Source: Draconibacterium mangrovi
GTDB taxonomy: Bacteria; Bacteroidota; Bacteroidia; Bacteroidales; Prolixibacteraceae
Length of the DNA stretch: 64,000 nucleotides
Assembly (NCBI RefSeq): GCF_010586825.1
Contig: NZ_JAAAGB010000005.1
Span: forward strand, 186,001 to 250,000
Direction: 5' to 3'
Each line of letters opens with the position of its first letter. Positions within the stretch are counted from its first letter, which is position 1. The notes under the pieces were generated by a model. The model worked only from the letters and a program-made list of their open reading frames with translations. It was not told the DNA's origin and did not search any database. Position numbers and translations under genes: made by a program. This document shows, piece after piece, positions 18,523 to 27,056 of this stretch.

Positions 18523-20031
18523 TTAATACAAATTCGTATAGCCTCTTAACTTACACTCTCCTAAATTTTGTATCTCTTCGGTAAGCGTGAGGGCATTAAA
18601 TCGGGCACCGTAAACATTTGTGTGAGTATGATCACCCGGAAAAAACTGCTTTACAATTTTTGGCCCCATGGCTTCATACTCAACGGCAATAGCGTTGTTT
18701 AAATCAATAAAGAATGCTTTTTCTGCTTTGGCTGCCTCTTTTGCCCATTTGCCGTAATTGTCATCTACCCTTTCTACTTTTCCGTTAGGCCATTCATTTC
18801 GTGGAATTTGTGAAAGTACAATAACAGATACTCCTTTAGCTTTAGCATCCTGTATGTATTTTTTTATGTACCAGCCATAGGTGTGAACGGTTTCTTTCGA
18901 ACCATCATCGCGGATAATTTCCATCGTCTCATCGCCAGTCCCGGGTAGTGATCCCCTGTATTTGGGTTTGTCGAGGTTGCCGCCGTCGTTGTGTCCAAAC
19001 TGGATGATTAAGAAATCGCCGGAATTTAACTGTGCCAGCACCTCATCCCAGAGGCCTTCGTACTGAAAACTTCTGCTACTTCGGCCTCCACGTGCTTTGT
19101 TTAAGATAAGAAGGCGTGTAGTATCCATATAATTGTAGAGTTCGCGGCCCCAGCCAATAATCTCATCGTTTCCATTGGCAACGGTTGAGTCTCCGATTAT
19201 AAATACCTTTTTCTTTACCGGGAAGTTTATTTTAGGATTTGTCAGCAAATAATCTTTCAGGTAACATTCATCCGATTTTTTTAGTTCCTCAACAATAAGG
19301 GTGGCCGCAAGCACTGCGCCTTTTGCCGAAGTATGGGTATGATCTCTTTTAAAGAAATATTGACCGGTGACGGCATCTTCGCCCAATTTTTCCATGGCAG
19401 TTGCCATTTTTTCATTCAGGTTGATAAACTCAACTTCTTCTAAATTGGCCACTTCTTTGGCCCATAATCCATATTTCGTATCATTTCGCGGAACCTGGCC
19501 ATTTTCCCAGTCATTTCGCGGAATAGGCGACATAACAACCGGTATTGCTCCTTTTGCTTTGGCTTCGGCAATGTACTGCCTGATGTACCATCCGTAAGTA
19601 TGAACAATTTCATGAGCACCGGTTAGCATATTATCAATCTCTTCCGTGGCGTCGCTAATTCCATAAATGGTACCGCGTGCTCTAAAATCGTCGTTTATTG
19701 GGCCATCATCGTTGTGACCAAACTGCATAAACAAATAATCGCCGGGTTGTATTTTCCGGAGTACTTCATCCCATAAACCTTTACTTCGGAAAGTACGACT
19801 ACTGGTACCTCCTAGCGCGTGGTTCTCTATGTTTACTCTGCTCGTATCGAAAAACTGAACCAGAGGATCGCCCCAGCCCCAAAGTCCGCCGGCCCCGTCG
19901 CCGCGTCCGTTTTTTACAGTTGAATCGCCTATGATATATATGGTTGGTTTTCGGTCCGAATTTTCTTTTTCAATTTCTTTACATCCTGCAAAAAAACAAA
20001 GAACCAGAATAATATTAAGAACTCGTCTCAT
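18523..20031 (-). CDS. Tandem-duplicated CE12 rhamnogalacturonan acetylesterase, lipoprotein
   Basis: 502 aa. The lipobox FAGC puts the lipid on C17. Two complete SGNH/CE12 domains lie head to tail. Domain 1 (about 29-252) has S37 in GDSTV, N107 in GHND and D230/H233 in RDHTH. Domain 2 (about 274-492) has S282 in GDSTV, N348 in GHND and D467/H470 in GDHTH. Both retain every catalytic block and share long identical stretches (for example HTYGWYI and GLWDEVL), so this is an internal gene duplication with both copies likely active. It removes acetyl groups from the galacturonate of RG-I, exposing the backbone to the GH28 and GH105 neighbours. The GH105-CE12 fusion follows after 43 nt. Confidence 0.9.
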   Translation of the reverse strand: MRRVLNIILVLCFFAGCKEIEKENSDRKPTIYIIGDSTVKNGRGDGAGGLWGWGDPLVQFFDTSRVNIENHALGGTSSRTFRSKGLWDEVLRKIQPGDYLFMQFGHNDDGPINDDFRARGTIYGISDATEEIDNMLTGAHEIVHTYGWYIRQYIAEAKAKGAIPVVMSPIPRNDWENGQVPRNDTKYGLWAKEVANLEEVEFINLNEKMATAMEKLGEDAVTGQYFFKRDHTHTSAKGAVLAATLIVEELKKSDECYLKDYLLTNPKINFPVKKKVFIIGDSTVANGNDEIIGWGRELYNYMDTTRLLILNKARGGRSSRSFQYEGLWDEVLAQLNSGDFLIIQFGHNDGGNLDKPKYRGSLPGTGDETMEIIRDDGSKETVHTYGWYIKKYIQDAKAKGVSVIVLSQIPRNEWPNGKVERVDDNYGKWAKEAAKAEKAFFIDLNNAIAVEYEAMGPKIVKQFFPGDHTHTNVYGARFNALTLTEEIQNLGECKLRGYTNLY

Positions 20032-20070
20032 ATTGAAAGTTTTATGAATCCCTGTGAGTAGTTTTTATTG

Positions 20071-22980
20071 TTAGTTGCGTAAACCGAAATAGAAATATAA
20101 GGTACGTTTTTTCGGTTTGTCCATCTTATTCAGTTCTCCGGCAGGTCCCAGATTCCAGGTATCGTTGCTGATTCCCATGGCTAGTTTGGTGCCGAGTGGA
20201 GGAATGCCGTCGAGGAAAGAAATATCGCCTTTTGGCAACACCGGGTAATTCCTTGGCCCGGAAATTCCATAAAAATCAAAGAGGCGCACAAATAGGTTCT
20301 CTTCTTGTGCTACAACCGTAAATTTCCCATAAACGGTATTGAATTCCATCCACGAAACATCGGCAAAATAACCTTTAAACTGAGGGTATTGCCAGTTGTT
20401 ATCGCCGGGCAGTACATTGTTGTACAAACGCTGAAAAACATCGAGACGGCCGCCCTGTAAACGGTTTTTCCAAACATGCGCCGGTCCTTCGCCCAGCCAT
20501 TTTGCACTGATGATATCCGATTCCGGGAAATCAAAACTGATACCGGTAAAATACTGTTCGCCTTCTACCTGGTATTCGTAATCAAGCTGCAGCCAGCCAC
20601 TGTTGTACATGGTCCACGACAGTTGTTTGATGTCGCCGTCATAAAGCATGTTTAAACGGTAACTGTTTTCATTTTTGCTCTGTTCAATAGCATGTAGTTT
20701 GGCATTTCCACTCACCAATACCGGTCCGTTAGAAAAGGGTAGAGGCAGACCAAAATCATTAGCAAGCTTCCGGATTGTACCGTCTTTTTTACTAAAAGTA
20801 ACAGCAATTCCCGAGGCTTTTAGCGTGATCAGCGAATCGTTTTCATTCACCTCAACCGACGAACTGATGTTGGTATCGCCTTCCTGGCGTTCAATTGGTA
20901 AAATATTATCTTCCTCAATTCCCAGAGCTTTCAGAGCTTTTAAACGCTCTTCTTCGCTTTCATTCAGGTCTTTTTCAACCAGTTTAACCACCTGGTTGGC
21001 ATTGCCGTCGGTTTTCCAGCTCCAGCAGTATATTTCGTTGTTCGATGGATCGAAAGCACGTAGGTACAATGCATCGTACTGTTTGTAATTGGCAGGCAAA
21101 TCCAAATCCAGCTTGCCTTTTTGAACCGGAGCCACATCGGGGCTTTCTGCCGTTCCACTTTTTATTACTTTATGGAATGCGCCACGTTGTTCGGGCAGAC
21201 TAAAATCTACCAGCTGCCATTCAAAACGCACCTCGTTCAGGTTGGTAAAATGATAGCGGTTTTCCAATGGAATACTGCCATCAAAATCTTCAGGAAGTTT
21301 TTCCATTTTAATTTTCACCGGGCTATAAATCTCGCGCATGGCATAAAAGCTGCCTTCCTTTTCACGATGCGGACCAACCAGGCCGTCGGGAGCATTTACA
21401 CGATTGGCATCAATAACATAATTCATGTCGGTGCGCACCAGGCCTTCGTCGGCGAGCACCCATGAAAATCCACCTGCCGATCGTTCCGAGTTCCAGAACA
21501 ACTCCCAAAAATCGGCCAATGCTGTGGCACCGCCGCCATCGTCCTGAGCATGCAGAAACTCGGTGGGCATGTATATCAGGCCTTCTTCCAGTATTTTTTT
21601 CGAGCTGTAATAATTTTCGTAATGGTTGCAGTCGATTCCGTTAAAATCGTTTCCGGGGCGGTGGTGCGCATGAATTACCGGCCGTTTCGAGGGGTCGTAG
21701 AAACCATAATCGTCGTCTAATTCTTTATTGGTGCCACCTTCGTTTCCGTTGCTCCAGAAAATAATGGAAGGATGGTTAACATCGCGAATCACCATTTCCT
21801 TTACCAGCTTGCTACCCGATTCGGTATCGTAAGCATTTTGCCAGCCGGCCAGTTCATCCAACACATAAAGTCCTAATGAGTCGCAGTACTGAAGAAAAGT
21901 TTTATCCGGAGGGTAGTGTGCACAACGAACCGCATTCATGTTCATGGTTTTAAGCAGTTTCACATCGTCAAGATCGATTTTCGGATTGATACAACGTCCG
22001 GTTTCGGGCCAGAATACGTGGCGGTTTACCCCTTTCATTTTAATCTTTGTGCCGTTCAGGTAAATACCGTCTCCTTCGCGTATTTCAATGGTACGGAAAC
22101 CAAACTTTTCAGAGAGTTCGTAAGTGGTTTCACTTTCATTTTTAAGACTTACTTTTACTGTATACAGATTTGGTGTTTCTGCTGTCCATGTTGCGGGATT
22201 GCTTATGTCGCACGACAACTCTACCAGCGAATCACCTGCTGAAATCCTTTGCCGGCAGGTTTGTATCAGATCTCCTTTACTGTCGAGGATTTGGGCCTCG
22301 ATCACCTGGTCGGCTTTCACATCAACCGGGAAAGTTTCCATTGAAAACGATCCGTCGGCCTGTGCATTAATGGCTATCCGGTCGATATAGCTTTGCGGAA
22401 CTACTTCCAGGTATACGGGGCGGAATATTCCTCCGAATATCCAGTAATCGGCGTAACGTTCGGCATGGTTCACCGATGCATTCGACGACCATTTGTCTAC
22501 CTTAACTTCCAGCAGATTTTCTCCGTTGGCCTTCAGTTTGTCGGTAATGTCATACTTAAACCGGTAGAACGATCCCTGATGAATTGGGCCGGCCAGTTCT
22601 CCATTAATCTTCACTTCGGTGTCGGTCATCGAGCCTTCAAAAACGACAAAAATACGTTTGTCGTTCCAGTTTTCCGGCAGGCTAAACCGGTGTTTGTACA
22701 GACCACTTTCTTTCGCGAATTCAAACTTTTTACCGTAGGTGCGGTAATCGCGGCCATAATCATACTCGCCAAAACCTTGTTGCTCCCAGTGCGACGGTAC
22801 TTCAATTTTTGTCCACACACCACTCTTTCGGCCTGTAGTGCAGAAGAAATCCCATGCGACGGTGTTTTCATTGTCGGTGCCCGACAGGTATTTAATTTCT
22901 TTTTTCTGAGGATTTGCCCAGCCGAAAGTAACAAGTGCGGCAAGGAGAAATGTTACGGTAGTTTTTATCAGTAGTTTCAT
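20071..22980 (-). CDS. GH2 beta-galactosidase-type glycosidase
   Basis: 969 aa from the ATG at 22980. The frame also opens at a TTG (22998) that overlaps the GH28 stop; the ATG gives a normal signal peptide (about 1-22) and a 10-nt intergenic gap. Domains are the sugar-binding jelly roll (about 40-195), an immunoglobulin-like domain (about 200-300), the TIM barrel (about 300-600) with acid/base E414 in SNGNEGG and nucleophile E474 in MPTEFLH, and C-terminal beta-sandwich domains including a small-chain-like region (about 715-965). It would release beta-galactose from galactan or arabinogalactan side chains of RG-I; beta-glucuronidase activity is a less likely alternative. Confidence 0.88.
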   Translation of the reverse strand: MKLLIKTTVTFLLAALVTFGWANPQKKEIKYLSGTDNENTVAWDFFCTTGRKSGVWTKIEVPSHWEQQGFGEYDYGRDYRTYGKKFEFAKESGLYKHRFSLPENWNDKRIFVVFEGSMTDTEVKINGELAGPIHQGSFYRFKYDITDKLKANGENLLEVKVDKWSSNASVNHAERYADYWIFGGIFRPVYLEVVPQSYIDRIAINAQADGSFSMETFPVDVKADQVIEAQILDSKGDLIQTCRQRISAGDSLVELSCDISNPATWTAETPNLYTVKVSLKNESETTYELSEKFGFRTIEIREGDGIYLNGTKIKMKGVNRHVFWPETGRCINPKIDLDDVKLLKTMNMNAVRCAHYPPDKTFLQYCDSLGLYVLDELAGWQNAYDTESGSKLVKEMVIRDVNHPSIIFWSNGNEGGTNKELDDDYGFYDPSKRPVIHAHHRPGNDFNGIDCNHYENYYSSKKILEEGLIYMPTEFLHAQDDGGGATALADFWELFWNSERSAGGFSWVLADEGLVRTDMNYVIDANRVNAPDGLVGPHREKEGSFYAMREIYSPVKIKMEKLPEDFDGSIPLENRYHFTNLNEVRFEWQLVDFSLPEQRGAFHKVIKSGTAESPDVAPVQKGKLDLDLPANYKQYDALYLRAFDPSNNEIYCWSWKTDGNANQVVKLVEKDLNESEEERLKALKALGIEEDNILPIERQEGDTNISSSVEVNENDSLITLKASGIAVTFSKKDGTIRKLANDFGLPLPFSNGPVLVSGNAKLHAIEQSKNENSYRLNMLYDGDIKQLSWTMYNSGWLQLDYEYQVEGEQYFTGISFDFPESDIISAKWLGEGPAHVWKNRLQGGRLDVFQRLYNNVLPGDNNWQYPQFKGYFADVSWMEFNTVYGKFTVVAQEENLFVRLFDFYGISGPRNYPVLPKGDISFLDGIPPLGTKLAMGISNDTWNLGPAGELNKMDKPKKRTLYFYFGLRN

Positions 22981-22990
22981 AGCTAATGTT

Positions 22991-24889
22991 TTAATCAATT
23001 TGGATAGAAAAGTTTTTCCCTTTTACCTCAATAATGACCTGGCGCGTATTTTCCTGGTACGACCAGTTATTGGCGCCATAAATACTTTTGGGTTTGGTTG
23101 CGCGGTTAGCCAAAATGGTGTAGTCATGGTCTTTCTGACCTTTCACCTCTATCATATTTCCGTTCTGGCTGGTAATTACCTCTACTTCCGAGTAGTAAAA
23201 TCCATCACCAAGCGGTTCGTAAAAATGCAACGAGGCATCTTTTTGTTTCAATATATACAGACTGAATTTCTCCGAATACAAGGTACTGTCTCCATCAACC
23301 AGCGCTTTGGTTTCTGTTGGATTGACTGGAATAATAACAGCATCTACATTGCTATTGATGGCTTGAAATTGTTCTTCAAGCGTTTGTTTTGCTGCTTCCT
23401 GAACCGGTTGTGAATTAGTTTTAATTAATTTAGGTTGCTCAATATTATCGCATTCCGTTAGTGCAATGGACTGGCCGGTTGCCGTTTTTAGCACAACATC
23501 ATTCATCGTCCAGTTGCTGGCGTAACTCAGCTGGCCACTTTCTTCGGCTTCAACCAAAACATTTTCGAAGGTAATGTCGTGAATATGACGTTCGGGGTAA
23601 GCGTTGGCATAAAAAGCGCGTTCAGCCTTTTCTACTTTAATATCGCTGAGTTTGATGTTCCTGAACTCCGGAATTCCCTTTTCTTCAGGAACAACACGCT
23701 GGCTCAGCACCCGCCAGCGGTCTTTGATTTCTTCTTCAGGAATATCGTCGGGAATGGTGCAGTAGCTGTACTCGGGGTACCAGTTGAGTTCAAAATGAAA
23801 CGGGTTGGCCACGTTCTCCATTTTTATGTCGTGAAAGTGGATGTTTTCGATAACTCCACCACGTACTTTTGCCGATTTAAACCGGATGCCGATATTTGTG
23901 CCAATGGCTTTTAATCCATACACTTCGATGTTACGCATGCCGCCCGAGGTCTCACTTCCTAAAGTTATTAATCCATGACCGGCGCGTGTGATGCAGTTGC
24001 GGTAAACGATATTCTCTGCAGGGCGGTTTACGCGCAATCCGTCAGCATCTTTACCGGCTTTTATGCAGAGGTTGTCGTCGTTGCAATCGATGTCGCAATT
24101 TTCCACCAACACATCTTTTGACGAGTCAGTATCAATCCCATCGGAACTTGGTCCGTGGCCGCCAATATTGTTGCGAACCACCAGTCCTTCGACATGCACG
24201 CGGGTACTGTAGGTCAGTGAAATGGTCCAGAATCCGGCGCGTTTTACGGTAAAATCCTTAAGCAGCACATCTTCCGATTTCCAGATAACGACTGGTCGCA
24301 CACGCTCGCAATCATAATCAACCGCCCAGCGAATCCCTTTATCTTTGTACTCGCCCCACATGCCACCACTGTATTTTGGGTCGCCCCAGAATTTATCCCA
24401 CCAGTATTTGCCGTTTCCATCAATCACTCCTTTTCCGGTAATGCGAACATTTTTCTCGTCGTAAACATTGATCAATGCTGCCGGCCATTCCATTTCAATT
24501 CCGGCGATGCGGGTCCATTTTCGTGGGTAATAATCGTTGTTTTGAACGGCCTGAATTACAACGCCCTCTCCGATATGAAGCTCCACATTCGACTTTACAA
24601 AAAGGGCCCCCGATAAATAGGTTCCTGCCGGGAAAATTACTTTGCCCCCCCCGGCTGTTGCCGCCGCATCAATGGTTTGCTGAATGGCTTTGGTTGCCAG
24701 CGCTTCTCCGTCTGCAACTGCACCAAAATCGGCAACATTAAAAGTTTTGTCAGGAATTGTAGCGAAGGTGTCGTTATAAAAAATGCTTTCCAAATGTTTT
24801 ACCAACTCGCTTTTGGTATACTTTTCTGCTTCCCGGGTACACGAGAAAGCTAAACTCAAAACCATTAATGCAAACAACTTCTTAATCAT
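22991..24889 (-). CDS. GH28 polygalacturonase/rhamnogalacturonase-type lipoprotein
   Basis: 632 aa. The lipobox AFSC puts the lipid on C17. The right-handed beta-helix of GH28 occupies about 48-445. The catalytic signature is complete: D253-T-D255, the D271/D272 pair, H305 in GHG, and the R336-x-K338 pair. A C-terminal extension of about 150 residues (480-632), beta-rich and unlike GH28 cores, is of unknown function. The enzyme hydrolyses alpha-1,4- or alpha-1,2-galacturonide bonds; with GH106 and CE12 in the same operon, exo-action on RG-I is more likely than on homogalacturonan. It is separated from the GH2 gene by 10 nt. Confidence 0.9.
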   Translation of the reverse strand: MIKKLFALMVLSLAFSCTREAEKYTKSELVKHLESIFYNDTFATIPDKTFNVADFGAVADGEALATKAIQQTIDAAATAGGGKVIFPAGTYLSGALFVKSNVELHIGEGVVIQAVQNNDYYPRKWTRIAGIEMEWPAALINVYDEKNVRITGKGVIDGNGKYWWDKFWGDPKYSGGMWGEYKDKGIRWAVDYDCERVRPVVIWKSEDVLLKDFTVKRAGFWTISLTYSTRVHVEGLVVRNNIGGHGPSSDGIDTDSSKDVLVENCDIDCNDDNLCIKAGKDADGLRVNRPAENIVYRNCITRAGHGLITLGSETSGGMRNIEVYGLKAIGTNIGIRFKSAKVRGGVIENIHFHDIKMENVANPFHFELNWYPEYSYCTIPDDIPEEEIKDRWRVLSQRVVPEEKGIPEFRNIKLSDIKVEKAERAFYANAYPERHIHDITFENVLVEAEESGQLSYASNWTMNDVVLKTATGQSIALTECDNIEQPKLIKTNSQPVQEAAKQTLEEQFQAINSNVDAVIIPVNPTETKALVDGDSTLYSEKFSLYILKQKDASLHFYEPLGDGFYYSEVEVITSQNGNMIEVKGQKDHDYTILANRATKPKSIYGANNWSYQENTRQVIIEVKGKNFSIQID

Positions 24890-24908
24890 ATTCTGATTTT
24901 TTGTCAGT

Positions 24909-27047
24909 TTAAAATGTGGGTGAAATATTTTCCCATTTTACATTCCATTTTCCATCTTTCGGAAATCCCGGGTTCTCTTCTGTGCAACCATCCCATCCGG
25001 CGCACATCATTCCAATGGTAGTAAGCAGTCCTCCGTTTCCGGGCAGGTAAATTCTTAATCTGTCATCCTGGAAATTGTGACCGTTTTTCAGGTAGGTATT
25101 TTTTTGCACATCCTTCAGTAAAAACTCCAGTGCCATTTCTGGTTCACCTAATCGCGTGGCGCACATAGCTGCCATTGGATAGTCCCACCCCCAGGTTCTT
25201 TCCCAGTTCCATTTTTTTGCAATTACGTGCATGGTATTGCGCATAATCTCCTGATCAACTTTATCCCATCGGGGGAGAATGCCAAAAGTGCCAAGAACCA
25301 TAGGATGGTCTCTCATCAGCTCCGGATTGGTATAGGAATCAGTTGCTCCCTGGATCCCCAGATAAACATCTTCATTTTTATCCGGAGTAGCCAGGTTTAA
25401 TCTCACATTTTCCCATTCTTCTTCTTTTGGTTCTCCAAGGCGTTCTTTCCATGTTTGTGCAGTTGTTAATCCCCAATACCAGTAGGCCAGTTCAAAAGGA
25501 GGATTGGAAGTTGTTTCGCGCGGCCAGTGTTCTTGTGCCGGAATTAACGGCGGTGCCAGATCGTAGCGATTTAGTTCAGCATTCCAAACCGGGAAATCGG
25601 CCATAAATTCAGCCGTTTCAAAAACCAGTTTTTTGTATTTGTTCAAAATCTCTTCCGATGGATTTTGGCGGTACATTTGTTCTGCAAACCAAATAATATG
25701 TGGTTGTTGCCAGATGAGATACGATCCAATCGATGATGGACTGTTTTCATGGTCGGGCCCCTGCATTTTCTGCCACCGTATGCCTTTGTATCCCTGATCG
25801 ACAGCTGTTTGTCGTGCTTTGTTGTACATCTCGTCGTAGAAGTCAATTTGCTTCACCACTAGTTGTTCGCGTTGCCACTGTGCAAAATGGGCGATATGCC
25901 ACCAATGCATTTCCATGTGGTACTTGCCGAACCAGCTGTTGAAGGTTAAACCTGTTTCCTGTGGAGGCCGCGATCCTGAACTTTGTATTTTAGTGAGGTA
26001 CTGCGAAAGTACAGTCCGGCGTTCGAGTTCTTTGGCACGCGGATCGGTACAGCCCGAAAAATCAACAACACCTCCGTTTTCCCAAAAGGCTTTCCAGCTT
26101 TTTATGTTATTTGCTTTTGTTTCTTCAAAAGATATTGGTTTATTTTTATTTGGTTCAGGAGCGAACAGGCAATTAAATTCCAGTGTTTCACCACTTTTGG
26201 GCTGAAGTGTAAATTCGTGCTGAGCCTGCATTTTAAAAAGTGCATTGCCTTGCCAGTTTACGCTAACTTTATAATTGTCATTATCCAGGTTACGGTTGAA
26301 GATCACCGAGTTTTCTCCTGCCGGTAACATCTCAGTTTGATGTTTGTCGGGCGATTGAAAATCATATCCGGGATGGACGTGAATGGGCACTGCATAAGGA
26401 AATTTCCACTGAACAGCCAGTTGTCCCGTTGCAATTAACGGCGACTCAATTTTTGCCGAAATCTGATCCTGATTCTGATGACAGTACACTTCCACTTTTA
26501 CCGGTTGACTTTCAAAATCAAAACTGCTGGTAATTTTTCCTGTCCACATATCCAGATTATGAACGGGATTTTTAATATCCTGTATGGTGGCTTTATCGCC
26601 ACTTTCTTTGGTGAGCACAAAACCGATTATTCCAAGGTGCAGACGATGTGGATTTTCTCTAAAATAATTGCAGGCAGCTTGTTTCCTGGCCTCATCAGTA
26701 ATTTGATGACGATAAGGAACCTGACGTCCCTGAACTTCATAATATTTCAGGGTTTCCGACCATTCATAAGCTTCTGAGTTTGGTGTGGTGTGCCACCCCC
26801 AGTTGGATTGGGTGCCCAAAGAAACACCGTCGTGGTAGTCGTGATAGAATGTTTGAAGTCCGGTAATATCGGTGGTAAAGGCAAACTCCCCGTTACCAAC
26901 TGACAGCGATGCCAGCGGATCGAAATTTTTAACAACCACATTATTTCTGCTTACAAGTGCTTTGCGGTCGATCAGCTTATTTTCGTTCTGAGTGGTGCAG
27001 GAAATGAGCAAAATAATCAGAAATATAAAGGTTGTTAATTGTTTCAT
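24909..27047 (-). CDS. (alpha/alpha)6-barrel glycosidase-like lipoprotein, GH65/GH95-like
   Basis: 712 aa. The lipobox LISC puts the lipid on C17. An N-terminal beta-sandwich (about 35-310) precedes a helical barrel (about 330-700), with a C-terminal pattern (WGWDYPMAAMCATRLG, then YLPGNGGLLTTIGMM) reminiscent of clan GH-L/GH-M-type families such as GH65 and GH95. Candidate catalytic acids include the Glu residues in WPRETTSNPPFELAYW (about 525-540), but I cannot assign them. It is locked in the RG-I operon between GH106 (9-nt gap) and GH28 (19-nt gap), which argues for action on an RG-I oligosaccharide linkage not covered by its neighbours. The family call is tentative; this is the least-explained enzyme in the operon. 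Confidence 0.6.
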   Translation of the reverse strand: MKQLTTFIFLIILLISCTTQNENKLIDRKALVSRNNVVVKNFDPLASLSVGNGEFAFTTDITGLQTFYHDYHDGVSLGTQSNWGWHTTPNSEAYEWSETLKYYEVQGRQVPYRHQITDEARKQAACNYFRENPHRLHLGIIGFVLTKESGDKATIQDIKNPVHNLDMWTGKITSSFDFESQPVKVEVYCHQNQDQISAKIESPLIATGQLAVQWKFPYAVPIHVHPGYDFQSPDKHQTEMLPAGENSVIFNRNLDNDNYKVSVNWQGNALFKMQAQHEFTLQPKSGETLEFNCLFAPEPNKNKPISFEETKANNIKSWKAFWENGGVVDFSGCTDPRAKELERRTVLSQYLTKIQSSGSRPPQETGLTFNSWFGKYHMEMHWWHIAHFAQWQREQLVVKQIDFYDEMYNKARQTAVDQGYKGIRWQKMQGPDHENSPSSIGSYLIWQQPHIIWFAEQMYRQNPSEEILNKYKKLVFETAEFMADFPVWNAELNRYDLAPPLIPAQEHWPRETTSNPPFELAYWYWGLTTAQTWKERLGEPKEEEWENVRLNLATPDKNEDVYLGIQGATDSYTNPELMRDHPMVLGTFGILPRWDKVDQEIMRNTMHVIAKKWNWERTWGWDYPMAAMCATRLGEPEMALEFLLKDVQKNTYLKNGHNFQDDRLRIYLPGNGGLLTTIGMMCAGWDGCTEENPGFPKDGKWNVKWENISPTF

Positions 27048-27056
27048 ACTATAGGT

